Assembly: GCA_034096865.1 (NCBI GenBank)
Contig: JAWQFJ010001821.1
Span: 10,170-74,169, forward strand
Direction: 5' to 3'
Length of the DNA: 64,000 nt
Origin: Theodoxus fluviatilis
Taxonomy: Eukaryota > Mollusca > Gastropoda > Cycloneritida > Neritidae
Part shown: positions 1-41,800 of the stretch, one piece after another
Position numbering within the stretch: position 1 is the first letter of the stretch
How the letters are laid out: each line of letters starts with the position of its first letter
The notes under the pieces: model-generated
What the model was told of the DNA's origin: nothing
The model's database searches: none
What the model saw: only the letters and a program-made list of their open reading frames with translations
Translations under genes and position numbers: made by a program

Positions 1-158
1 ACGAAAAGAGGTCACCGCAGATAATTGTAAGTGTTTATTCTATCTACTGTTGCCTTAATCAATCTTATGAGTCCAGACGGGTGAGACGTTCGGCTAGGAG
101 TGCTCTCCCCTTAGACACGTAGCAGAGGACCTCACATCCGGTTGTTGAGAGGCTACGT
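1..158 (+). promoter_or_regulatory. 5' flank / probable 5' UTR of SEC23IP
   Basis: Sequence immediately upstream of the SEC23IP ATG. It holds an AGGTCACC nuclear-receptor-like half-site near 10-17, a CACGT core near 117-121 and an ETS-like ATCCGG near 136-141. No TATA box is seen. These short motifs are weak evidence and the transcription start is not placed. Confidence 0.3.
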
Positions 159-30843
<30,685 letters not shown>

Positions 30844-33800
30844 GCCGACTGTCAGACAGAACTGTGAATTGGAGATGCTGGTGCGAGGATTTGGTGAATG
30901 GAAAGTTTGAACATACAAGTCATGGCTGTACCAGGCATGATTTTTTTGCGCATTCTATTGTTTTCCTCAACATCCTGATATCGGGAACTCTGGAGTTTTG
31001 TTTTTTTCTTTTTTCTTCTTCTTCTCTGCCATTTGAAAATTTGCTCAGTCTTGATTTGCTAAGCTAGACAGTGCCCAAGTTTGTGTGTAATTATTTGACT
31101 GCTAGTGTAGAGTTTGCAAAGCTTGTCTTGTGGTCAGTTTTCAGTGGCATACCTATAGGGCATCAGTTGGAAGTGCATCATGTGAGTGAGGGGGAAACAA
31201 AAAGTTCCATGCAACAGCTAGATAAAGTGTGTATTCAAAGAACAAATGGTGAAAATGTCATGATTTTGCACAGTTGTGCATGACTGAAAAAATTCTTTAA
31301 CAAGTAGGATGTTGCACATGCTTTTAAGCTTGATCTTGTTCAGCTTCTCTGCTTGCCTGTATTGAATTTGAAACATTGTGTTATTGTTGTAATTTTGTTA
31401 CCAGTTAACTTAATGAGTAAAAGAGCCATTTTATTATTGGGATAGAGAGAACTGGGTATGGGTTGGGAATAGGGGCTAGGTTTTAATGTGTGATGACATG
31501 TTAAAGTTGTATAATTGTTGTTGTTGTTGCCCTAAAGCATCATGTAAAGTAAGTGTATTCTATCAGTTTTTAAAATGAAAGATACAACACTGACGAACAT
31601 AGAGACCGTGTTGTTCATATTCATGTATGCTTAATGTAAGAAATGTGCATCCAATGCAGAAAAACTTTGCACTTGATCTGGTTGAATCAGTCTGAGGTGT
31701 GCATGTTCAAATCAGTATACTCAAAGAACCAGGTTTTCCCCAGGAAAATTTAGGCACCTTTTGGAGTACCAAACAGCTGTAGTCCAGTAAAAAGTTGATG
31801 TGTGCTTATTGTTTATCATCATCATATAGAGCATTGAACTGAATTTTGCCAAGAGTCATTAGTATTTGTTGCATTGTGTCTAGTCCTTTAATTTCTTAAC
31901 TACTGACTTGTAGCCAAGCTATTGTTAGCTATTTGCTATTTTATTTTATCATTGCACCGTTTACTTCATGTATCAAAATGAAACATTGAAGTAATCTAGT
32001 CCTGAATGATGGAAGCAATGTACATGGCAAGGATGGCATATCAGACTCCTTTAACGGAATGACAGTGCAGCAGTTGCTACCCAGTAATTGGCAACACATA
32101 GCATTAGCAGTGATTTGAAGTCACTGATGTATCATGTTGTCAAGTTGAATCACCTTGTATTACACAAACACCACTGAAGCAGTCTCGGAATCTGTGTGGA
32201 GTAAAAGCAACAGCCACCTTGCTGGATTGCCTGGTCCTCATCAGCACAGTACCACAAATTCACTTTGTCCCAAGGCCAGCTGTGCAAGTACAGCTGGCAC
32301 AGGTCCTGACAACTCGGGGAACACAGCTGGAAATGGAGGATTTGGGGGCTACTCAAGCTGCATGGGGAACTTGCCAGTGTCCACTGTTGTATTTGCAACT
32401 GAATATGCAACTTGTACCAAACTGTGCAACAAGGGCAATTCACCTGTCAGATTGAACCTTGTTCCTGGATGTGTTATTGACGTGATGATATTTCATCAAC
32501 TTGAGCGACCAGTTCATAGCGAGAAAATGTGAGCATGGGTGTTAGAACAGTTGCATTTTGTGCCAGACATATACAAGGTGTTGGATCTTGCAAGTGTACA
32601 TCCATCCATTCATCTCAAGCAATCATCATCGTGTAACCTGTATGAACTGATTCAATATTTGTGACAGAAATTATTGTTGTCCTTGAATGTGTCTCTTGAT
32701 CAAGCATGTCTGATAAATTCAGTGTAAAATTTCAACCATCTTGTCTTGAGCTGATGTGTGCAATAAGTCCATCTACATTTGCAACAGAGCAAACATTGTT
32801 GCTGAACATGCAAGACAAAACATTTAATGTTTTTTTGTATAGGAAGAGTATATCCCTCTGAAAGGGCAAATAAGCGGAGAATACAAGGGAACAGATCCTC
32901 AATTGATAATGATATTGCCTTCACATAGTCAATGCTTTGGATGCATCTTTGAAATGGCTTATATTCCTGGTCAACTCTTCCAGCTGTTGATTGCAAGACC
33001 TGACACTCTCCATCAATCTGTGCAAGCTAAGATTTGGACTCGTGTCATTCTGCAAATAGCTATCGATATCTTTGCGGTCTTACAAACTAAGTGGAAGTGC
33101 ATACTTTGAGCCCATTTTCTGCTCATGATGGAAACTCATTAATGTTTGGAGAGACATTGTCCATCAGAAAGTAATTTGCACTCATGGTACCAAACATGAT
33201 GAGGGATCTCCGACACATGTACAAGATTTTGATGTTAACGAAAGTTAATTTCTTGACAGTAAAATTACTTCTCACCAGAATGGATGCCTCTTGCAATTGT
33301 GTCTGTATATGTGGCATTGTCAGCAAGAATTTGCATCATTAGCAGCATCTGCAAGGTCCTAGTGGCCATTAGTTTCATCAGGACGTGGTCTCGGTGACCC
33401 AGTTGATGCTGCCCAGCCTTCCACCAGAAATGGACTGGGCCATGGGTATTCTTGTCAAGCAATGGTGGTCGTATGCTCAGCTGAGATTTTCAACTTCCCT
33501 TTCTCCAAAAGGGAGACGGCTAGATTGATTCCTAGCTAGTCTGACATGAACAATGAGAATAAAAGTATGATGTCATCTCATCTTCTCCTTGGATTTTGTC
33601 ATTTTTGTATTGCCAAGGTCGTCTTCTTTTAGTCTTGCAGCATGTATGCAGACTTGCTTCCATATTCCACCTAAGGATGTTGCTACAAAGAGCAAGTTTA
33701 GGAATGGCAACGCAAAACCATAGCTTGGAAAATAAAATGTTATTCATGCAGTCAAAATCACCAGGGCTTGAATAATCTGCTTCCACAAAATCAACAGTTG

Positions 33801-34496
33801 TTCCCATCTGCTCACTCATCACACAATTCCATCCCAATGATTCAAGAGAATCTAGAACATCTCACTATTGTGGAAAAGAAAAATTTTGAACTGATGTACA
33901 TGACATGATGAAGTCTTCATACAATAAAATATTCTGTCCCACCACTTGTTGATGACATTGACATATCAGATCAGCAGACACAAGCAGTTCCTATGGTACT
34001 GTGTGCCTCAATGGAGATTTTCTCTTACATAGCCTACAGAGGCTGATAGGCTGTAAAACACCACCCATCTTGGTGTTTTTGTACTTGCCATCTGAAACGG
34101 ACACAGTTCAGAACAACACAGAAGTGACCAGCAGCACTTGTAATTTCCACTGCATTTACATGTATAGCAGAGCTATAATTGGCACTTAATTAGTATGACA
34201 TCTACGACCATCTCTTCCAACATCCAGTCAAATACTGAACAAGTAACAATGTCATATTGCAAAAATTGTTCACATCTGCTACCGGCTCAATTCAAGATCT
34301 AATCAAAACCAACATTTCAGGAAATCATCCAGGGTCATCACCTACTACATGTCATTATAGCTCTCTTGCATCAATGTACCAACAACAGCAACAAAAATCA
34401 AATCTCACCTACTCGTTACATCCATGCATTCCCAATTTAAGATTTCATTACTACTACCCAGACAAGGACACGATGCCAACTTGACACCCTGGCAGG
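30844..34496. other. Convergent intergenic region between SEC23IP and HSD17B10
   Basis: It must hold the SEC23IP 3' UTR (plus strand) and the HSD17B10 3' UTR (minus strand). Plus-strand AATAAA motifs occur at about 33731 and 33925; neither can be assigned with confidence. Contains an R2 tail fragment at 34024-34068. A 125-codon open frame at 32155-32532 and several minus-strand frames show no family blocks and were not called. Confidence 0.6.
34024..34068 (+). repeat. R2 family tail fragment
   Basis: CTTACATAGCCTACAGAGGC then TGATAGGCTGTAAAACACC matches the end of copy B at 21358-21399 (CTTACATAGCCTACAGAGGA, TGATAGGCCGTAAAACACC). Only the tail is present. Confidence 0.65.
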
Positions 34497-37483
34497 CTAG
34501 GGCATCATGCGGAGTGCACCGTCCAGTCGGATGACCTCTCCGTTGAGAAGAGGGTTCTCCACAATGGCCTGTACCAGGTGGGCATACTCGGCGGGGTCAC
34601 CCAACCTCTGGGGGAAAGGAACGGTGGAGGCCAGGTACGTGCGTACTTTCTCTGGGAGACTGGCCAGGAGTGGCGTGTCAAACAAACCTGTGCAGGAATG
34701 ACAGTATTTGAATTGGGGATCTCTTTTTGCTGCACTATTATGTGTCATAAACTAAATCACACCATGCAGGACTTACAAAATATGCTGCATACAAGGAAAA
34801 GCCTGGAATTCCAGCCAGAACATCTGTCCTACGAGCCAACTGTGCAGCCAGCTTTCCACTCATCATGAGTACAATGCTTTTCATCACACTAATGGCATTC
34901 TCGCAAGTAGAAACTTTAAAGCAGCCAAAAATACTATTTAGCACCTTTCCAAAGCTGCTGCTGCTTACAATGAGTTCATGTTTATGAATAGGCCCAACTA
35001 AGGTTACTTTTTCCAACTTGGAACATGAGTTTACATCAGCTGCCTGTGTTAAATATGGTAATCAATCAGTGCAGACTCTTTGAGTTCATAAAAACCCTTA
35101 ACCTAATTCAATTTACGTATCTTGTACATCGCAAAATCTCTCTAGGAAACATCCAGCAAGTCAAAAACAAACTCTTCCTGCAAACCTTACTACATCTTGA
35201 CTGCCATGCTCCAAGTGACAGAGCACCAATACTCAGCGTGCATCCATAGAGAATGGTCACCTGCAGCCTGACTGACCTGGGGCGATGGTGCAGACACGGA
35301 TGCCCTGTGAGGAGAGGTCACGAGCGATGGGCAGCGTCATGCCCACAATGGCGCCCTTGCTGGCGGAGTAGGCTGCCTGTCCCATCTGGCCATCGTAGGC
35401 CGCCACGCTGGCTGTGTTCACCACCACTCCTCGCTGTCCATCCTGGTTGGGCTCATTCTTCCCCATCAGGCCCACTGACAGTCGGATGACATTAAATGTT
35501 CCCACTGTGTTCACCTGGAAGGAATACAATGTCTGGTGAAGCATGTGAAAAATCAATGAAAGAGGGACTCCTGTATTTACAGACTGCAGTAAAAAAGAAT
35601 GTTGATTAGTGTTTCCCATGAATATCTATAAAAACTTGAAATATTCATTTTTGTTTTTTCAACAAACTTTACACTACAATTTTCACAATATGAAATTTGT
35701 GTCTCAAAATCTTGTCTAAAAAGAAACATGATTTAAATGTCTAGAATATTCAGTCAACTTTTGATGTGATATTATGAGCGACACATACTGTCACTGACAC
35801 AAAAACATTAAACCTTCTGTAACCTGCTGGTGGGTTAAACATCTAATGTCTATTCACATGCTTATCTCATTCCAATCTTACCATCAACACCTTGGTGAAG
35901 TCACCCAAGTCATGGGGCTTGTCCTTCTTGAAGTTGTATGTCTTGAAGGCAACGCCGATGCCGGCACAGTTCACAGCAACATCCAATTTTCCAAACTTGT
36001 CTTTGGCTACTTTCAGGGCATTTGTAACATCAGCCTCTGATGTCACCTGCAAAGAGAAAGTGAAACAAATTGGTCCAAAATTAAAGAATTTAAAAAAAGT
36101 CTGGTTAATCCCTACTTTGCTCTGAGCCCAGTCCAAAAATATTTTCCATTTTCAATTCATTCCTGAATGAGTGCCAGACTTTTATGCAGGAGAGAGGTGA
36201 TGAATTCCTCAATTGAACATTTGTCAAAAGGCAGCATGGGTAACAATCAGCAAAATGACACTTAAGTTTCTCTTAAGTTTGCAGAAAGGTCAAAAAGCAA
36301 AGCAGCAATTCCTGACTTTATATATTTATTCACAGTACCTTATTTTACTGATTACTAAATGTTATTTTGTAGAATATCAAAACCATGGATGCAGCCTGAA
36401 TGTTTGTATGGATGACCACATAGATGGATCACAGATAAGGAAATCAAATCAGAAGCACAAAATGGGAACAGTTTGGTTCCTCAGCCCCACCATATCTCAT
36501 ATTAGCAAAAGAGCTAGTACCTCTAACATACATGACATACATGTGTCTCAAAGAAATATCATGCTCAGTGCATGACTATTAGAGAGAACATGTCCACATC
36601 TCTCCAAGGCTACTTATTCATGTACGCCGGTGAAAGTGACAAGACTCATTCCCTCCCCTAAGCATCACTTACATCAGTGGGGGTGAAGACACAGCTGGAT
36701 CCCAGCTCCTTGGCCACACTCTCCCCAGGGGAGTTGGGCAGGTCACACAGGATGACACTGGCGCCTTGCCGCACCAGTCGTGTGACTGTGGCCTTCCCCA
36801 GCCCAGAGGCACCTCCCGTCACCAGCCCCACAAGACCCTGAAACAGTGAAAGCAACCCATTATACCCCATTGTTACTCCTGGACTGTGCATTTGCATGGT
36901 CAGCTACCCCAACTGGGATTCAGTCCCCATACAACTATCTGAAGGCAAATGGTCACTTCCTTGAGTTTAACCGGAGTAACTGTGAGGGCAGTGTTGGCAA
37001 AATGTAGTACGATTAACCCTTGTATGCGGCCAAGCGCCAGCATCGGGTTGGAATACTCCCCAGGGAGCTGAGTTGGTGCTGGTACCTGACTGTGTGCGTC
37101 TTAAATGTCTGTCACTATGTTTGTTGTGAGGTACCAGTGAGAATTGATCAAGATGCCCAGTGATCAGGGGGTCAAGTGTAAAGCGGTTTGAGCACCAATC
37201 AATGGTGGAAAGTCGCTATATAAAATCACACCTTTACCTTTTACAGTCATAATTAGTTGATAGGTGCATGTTTTCAAAATGTACCAGTGAAATGGAACAT
37301 GAATGGAGCACTGCCATGCATTTGAAACCATGAGGACAAACCATTTTCAGGTGTAGTATGTTTACCCTTTATGGCACTTGTCCTCAGTCAATGACAGTTT
37401 GCCCAGATGAACTGACTGAGCCACTGCTTAATTCAACACAATTTGTGCATCTGCTGGAAAACCATTCTCTTTTGGGGGAGGCA

Positions 37484-37519
<36 letters not shown>

Positions 37520-38652
37520 GCACTGAGTAAACCAATGTCAGCATTGGTCCTACTGTGAAACAAGTGTTGCATAAAAGAATGCATCTGAAATCTAAAAGAG
37601 TGTTCATTCACAATTTTTGCAGTTTTCATACATAATTATTCTGGTTAGATCAAATGAGGCATACTTCTTGCTAGTAATAGAATACATAAATGCATATGAC
37701 TTAATTAGTTTTTACAATTATTCCTTACATGTTTATTTCTTATGAAAGTTATTCTCACAAATATAGTTTATACTAATTAACTTCTGAATAAAATAACTTG
37801 CATTAGGGGATATAGCATTATTCACTAGTAACCCTTTTAGGTATCTCCATTACTGATTCTCAAAGTTTTGCTATCTCAACTGTTCACCTTAGATTCAAGA
37901 ATAAACAGTATCTCAGAGGTACTTTGCTTGCCAACAGAAATCTGTAGTCCTGTCTTTGTCACCACCCTCTGCCTGTTCAGGCCTGATAGTGACTTTTGCC
38001 AATGCAATCAGGGTCATCCCTTGATCAGCAGCTTCAACGCTGATAAAGCTCCTGCAGCATTCTAACTTACCAAGTACATCCCAGTATTCATTCTGGCAGT
38101 GTTTCAGTACATTCATTAAAATGTACATGGCACTAAGTAAGCATTGTAAATATGGTGGCAATGAGCAAAATAAAGTGTGCCACCTTTGAGCAGTGGATCT
38201 GATGATATAGCTTGACCAACTTGATTGATGACAAGGCTAGAGATATATTGACTGGTGAGGTGGGTGCGCTCTCAAAACCACTGCATATTCAGCCTTTCTA
38301 ACCTCCTCACTTTGCTTCTTCTACTAAGTCAATTATCTGAGCTGGATTCCTTTAAGCTAAGGGCAGATTCTTATTCTATTTTCCAGCATTCCCAGGCAAC
38401 GTCTCCGTCACTGTGTACTTCGACCCGAGCTCCAAGTCCAAGCAGGTATCACTGAGACTAACACTGGAGTAGGCCGCAATACCGTCAGCGCGTTCGCTCA
38501 TTAGAAATCAGAGGCTCAACAACAATAAGTATAAACAATTATAGTTGAGATGTTTCCCAAATGCCGTTTTTATAAAGATTGCATGCAAGACACTGCCGCA
38601 TTCTGTAGTTGCAGCAAGCGGTGGAAGGGTGGCTCACCTTCAATGCTGCCAT
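34497..38652 (-). CDS. HSD17B10: 3-hydroxyacyl-CoA dehydrogenase type 2 / 17-beta-HSD10, complete gene
   Basis: Minus-strand exons in transcript order: 38652-38638, 36837-36673, 36046-35882, 35514-35277, 34687-34497 (TAG 34499-34497). All splice sites are GT-AG and phases 0,0,0,1 join, giving 257 aa (human 261). Short-chain dehydrogenase/reductase: NAD-binding TGGASGLG (12-19), Asp37 in CDLPNS that selects NAD, NCAG motif in exon 3, catalytic Ser151 (NTAS), Tyr164 and Lys168 (YSASK) in exon 4. Exon 5 has [19 protein letters not shown] and [18 protein letters not shown]. In animals this mitochondrial enzyme oxidises 2-methyl-3-hydroxybutyryl-CoA in isoleucine breakdown and steroids, and is a subunit of mitochondrial RNase P. 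Exon 1 codes only MAALK. Confidence 0.95.
34688..35276 (-). other. HSD17B10 intron 4
   Basis: AT-rich, GT-AG (donor GTCAGT on the minus strand). Nothing recognised. Confidence 0.6.
37000..37247 (+). mobile_element. tRNA-derived SINE, copy 2 (head missing)
   Basis: Reads in the same direction as the reverse complement of copy 1 with few differences: TTAACCCTTGTATGCGGCCA, GTATTCC-type block, CTGGTACCTGACTGTGTGCG, GTGATCAGGGGGT and the end ACACCTTTACCTTTTA. The tRNA-like head is absent, as expected for 5' truncation on retroposition. Confidence 0.8.
37484..37518 (+). repeat. Homopolymer G run, 35 bases
   Basis: Uninterrupted G from 37484 to 37518 after TTTGGGGGAGGCA, so the G-rich stretch starts at about 37474. 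On the HSD17B10 transcript strand it is poly-C. Confidence 0.95.
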
Positions 38653-38827
38653 GCTGCAAGCTGAATGACCTAAGGGCACTGACCAATCAAATTTCACTAT
38701 GCAGAAAAATAGTCCAATCGTTAATCTAACATGTTTCGGTCCGTGCCTGATAAAATTGTCGGCTGTAAACTTCCGCTTTCGTGCTATGGTGCACATGTTC
38801 GCTTTTGCCAGCTCATCATAACCAACA
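38653..38827. promoter_or_regulatory. Bidirectional promoter candidate between HSD17B10 and ATXN10
   Basis: Only 175 bp separate the two divergent ATG codons, so both 5' UTRs and the core promoter elements must lie here or overlap the first exons. It contains two CCAAT boxes (38683-38687 and 38714-38718) and an ETS-like ACTTCCGC (38769-38776). No TATA box in a sensible place. CCAAT plus ETS without TATA is common in shared promoters of mitochondrial and housekeeping genes. Confidence 0.65.
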
Positions 38828-41800
38828 ATGTCTGATCTTGAGTGTACTCCGATTAACAGGACACAGACTGATGCCATCTGCAAAGGCTTGCAGGAAAAGG
38901 AATATACAGTGGCTCTGGAATACTTACAGCTGCTGAAGAAACAACTCATGAGCGAGAGTGACAGGTGGATGAACTTGCTAACGAGTGACGAACAACTGCA
39001 TTAGTCGGCTGGCACCGTATCTTCAGTCACGTACTTAGATGCACGAAGACATACCTAGGTGTGCTCTGTAAGGAAGTCATTACTGGTCTCCTTTTGGATC
39101 AGAATGCACATGCATACAAACCCACGTGCATTTGGTGCATAGACCTATCTGTGGTAACGGGATCATATAAGCTTACGAAAGTGTTCGAAGGCTGGTACGT
39201 GCGCATACAAAGAGACGAAAAGAAAGAGACGGACAAAAGAACTGACAGAGACAGTTAATGCCTCCAACAGAGATTGAAATACTGTTCTCGAGAAAACCCA
39301 CGAAAACTATAGGCCTAACTATTCAGAAAAGTTTAAAATCATCACGAGATTACGCCATAACGCTGGCATTTATTAAACTACGGAACGTTTCCAAGACGCA
39401 TTTGATGTTTTTAATCGATCTTTGAGTTCACCCTCAGGCACTCATGATTTACATCTTTTAGGCAATTCCAAATATACATTAATTTTGCATCTAATAAAGG
39501 TGTATCTCTTCCACAGGTTGGAGCATGGCCCGTACCTGGTGGAGAAGCTGGGTCAGAGTGCTCTGCCACCACTGATTCAAGCACTGCAGGGAACTACAGA
39601 GGCCTCAGAGCCTGACTCAGCTGCCCTTGCTTGCTGTGTAGAGTGCTACCGCTGCATGCGTAATGCATGTGCATTCTGCAGTCCCAGCCAGGATGCCCTG
39701 CAGAATTCTGTTGTGCTGGACAGAACTCTTGACCTGGTGGTATCCAGTCTCTGGGTGTGGAAAGTACCTGACATGGATCTGCTGAGAAATGTCATGCAGT
39801 TCCTTACTAATGCCTGTGTGGGGCACTCCGGAAACATGATGCTGGTCTGGGAGAAGTTCAGTGGTAAATTCAGGTTGGTGTTTTTGTTTTGTTGATTAAA
39901 AGAGCATCTGTTTTGAAATGTTTTGCTTTTTTCTGAGAAAATAAAATTCCATTTCCATGTAGTCATTCAATCTGATGCATGAACATTATATAGGTCATAT
40001 TAAAACACCATGAACTTTTCATCTTACCATTGACATAGTAACAAAACTACTTGTATCCCAACTTTGCTCTTCACTACTGAACATTGAAAGATACATAGTT
40101 CTGTTTTTTGGTTTTGTTGTTGTTGTTGTTTGTTTTTCATTCAACCTCTAACTCTGCTTCCCTCCTTAATTCATTCTTAAAATTCTAAGATGGTCAATCT
40201 TATCACTACTTTCTCAAATGTTTTATTAGTGATGTTCATGTGACCAGCAGTGTTTGTTGTAAAAAGAAAATGTTCAGGGGATTTGTATTATTGTGGTGTT
40301 AGTGTCTTTCCTTTGAGTTTGAATGTCAAGCATTAGAATAGAATCAACTGGTTTTAATGAACTGCCATATATGCAGTATGACATTTATTGATATTCCATG
40401 CTTGAAAGTGTCAATATCAGTCTGGAGAGTAGTATCAACTTGTGCTAGCAGGCATTCAAATGCAATGTTCTGTAGCAAATGATCTGCTTGTATTTTCAGT
40501 CAACTCATTCGATTTGGTGATGAGAAGCTGACTGAGTACACAAGCATTGCAGTCCATACCATTCTGCGGGGTGCCCAGGAATGCTCAGAACTTGGAGACC
40601 TGGTGGTTCCTGGCCTTCCTGAGCTAGCAAGCACCTTCACCCACAAATTGTCCAAAGATGTGTCTGGCTGGTCAGAAATAGAGTAAGAAATAATTGGTTG
40701 CTTTCTTTAGGGTTTCACTTGTCAAAGATGCTGCACCAACATTTCTTTAAGAGTTAGATTATGCTGCATGTTCCAGAATGCCTTTTACATTTTAGTGCAC
40801 TGAATACTGTGAGTTGATTTGATCACACTTGACGACAAAATGAATAAGACAGAATGCAACCTACAGCTGGAGCTGCTCGATACCTCCCTCATCAGCTGGA
40901 AAACCTGGCAGCTTAGCTACTCCAGTAGCTCAGTCAGGGTCAGCCCAAGCAGCATATCTGACCAACATGGGGTATTGGATCTATTGTCAGTCATTCCGAC
41001 CTGTCTCTGATCTGCCAAATCCATGGGAATGTGGACTCGGCCACCTCCTGAGACCTGGCTCCTAGACCTTGGAAAAATTGGATGGCAGACCCTGCTATGA
41101 ACTATGAAGCCAACCTCAGCTGGTAGCATCCGACAACCCCACCCTCATTTGCTGACAAAGGTCCTCCACTTCTGGGTACCTTGTAAATTTTGGCTTATGT
41201 GACCATGCTATGTTGCTTAAATTGCGGGTTGCTGTCAGCTCAGCCAGGAAATGGACTTTTGTTCCATTGACTAGATGATATCTTAGGGTTGCTCAGTCTG
41301 GGGTATGTCACATAGAACACTTTGGTGGAGGGGTGTGGGCTGTCCTTTGAGGTCCACCATGATGTTCTGCCCACTTCCTGGCTTCAGGAGAGCTCTTGGA
41401 TCTGTTTTGCCACTGTCTGGTGGTTTCTGCCTTTCCTCCCCCTCCCTGATGAATGTTGAATTTGACTTTTAGAAACTACAAATACATGATAATCTGTCAT
41501 CAGTGAAGGACCAGAGAGAGAGAGAGAGAGAGATCGGCTTGTTTGCTGTCTTTGCTTTCTCACTCACCTCTAGGTTTCTGCATTGCAATTTTGACTATCC
41601 GCTAAAATTGCCCATTTTCTTCCTAGGACACCTTGACACCACAACCCTGTTGTAAGTGAGCTATGAATATGGTTTGATGTGATTTGTTGCACTTTTCTCC
41701 TGCAAGATTTTAATTAATGCAGGTTGGGGTTTCTTTTGCATCTTCTAATTTGAGATTATTGAAAATGGAGGGTTGATTTTTTTCAGACATAATCATAATG

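Larger units (their letters stand above)
36838..38637 (-). other. HSD17B10 intron 1
   Basis: 1.8-kb intron holding a SINE body (37000-37247) and a 35-base G run on the plus strand (37484-37518). Otherwise AT-rich with nothing recognised. Confidence 0.7.

Noticed and set aside
32155..32532. 125-codon open frame between SEC23IP and HSD17B10
   Set aside because: No recognisable domain or splice context; likely chance frame in UTR/intergenic sequence.
33123..33837. Series of minus-strand open frames
   Set aside because: No family blocks recognised and no phase-compatible splice pattern could be built.
38539..38949. N-terminal extension of HSD17B10 running through the promoter and antisense to ATXN10 exon 1
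   Set aside because: The frame is open but the extension is not like any HSD17B10 leader; MAALK gives the expected length.
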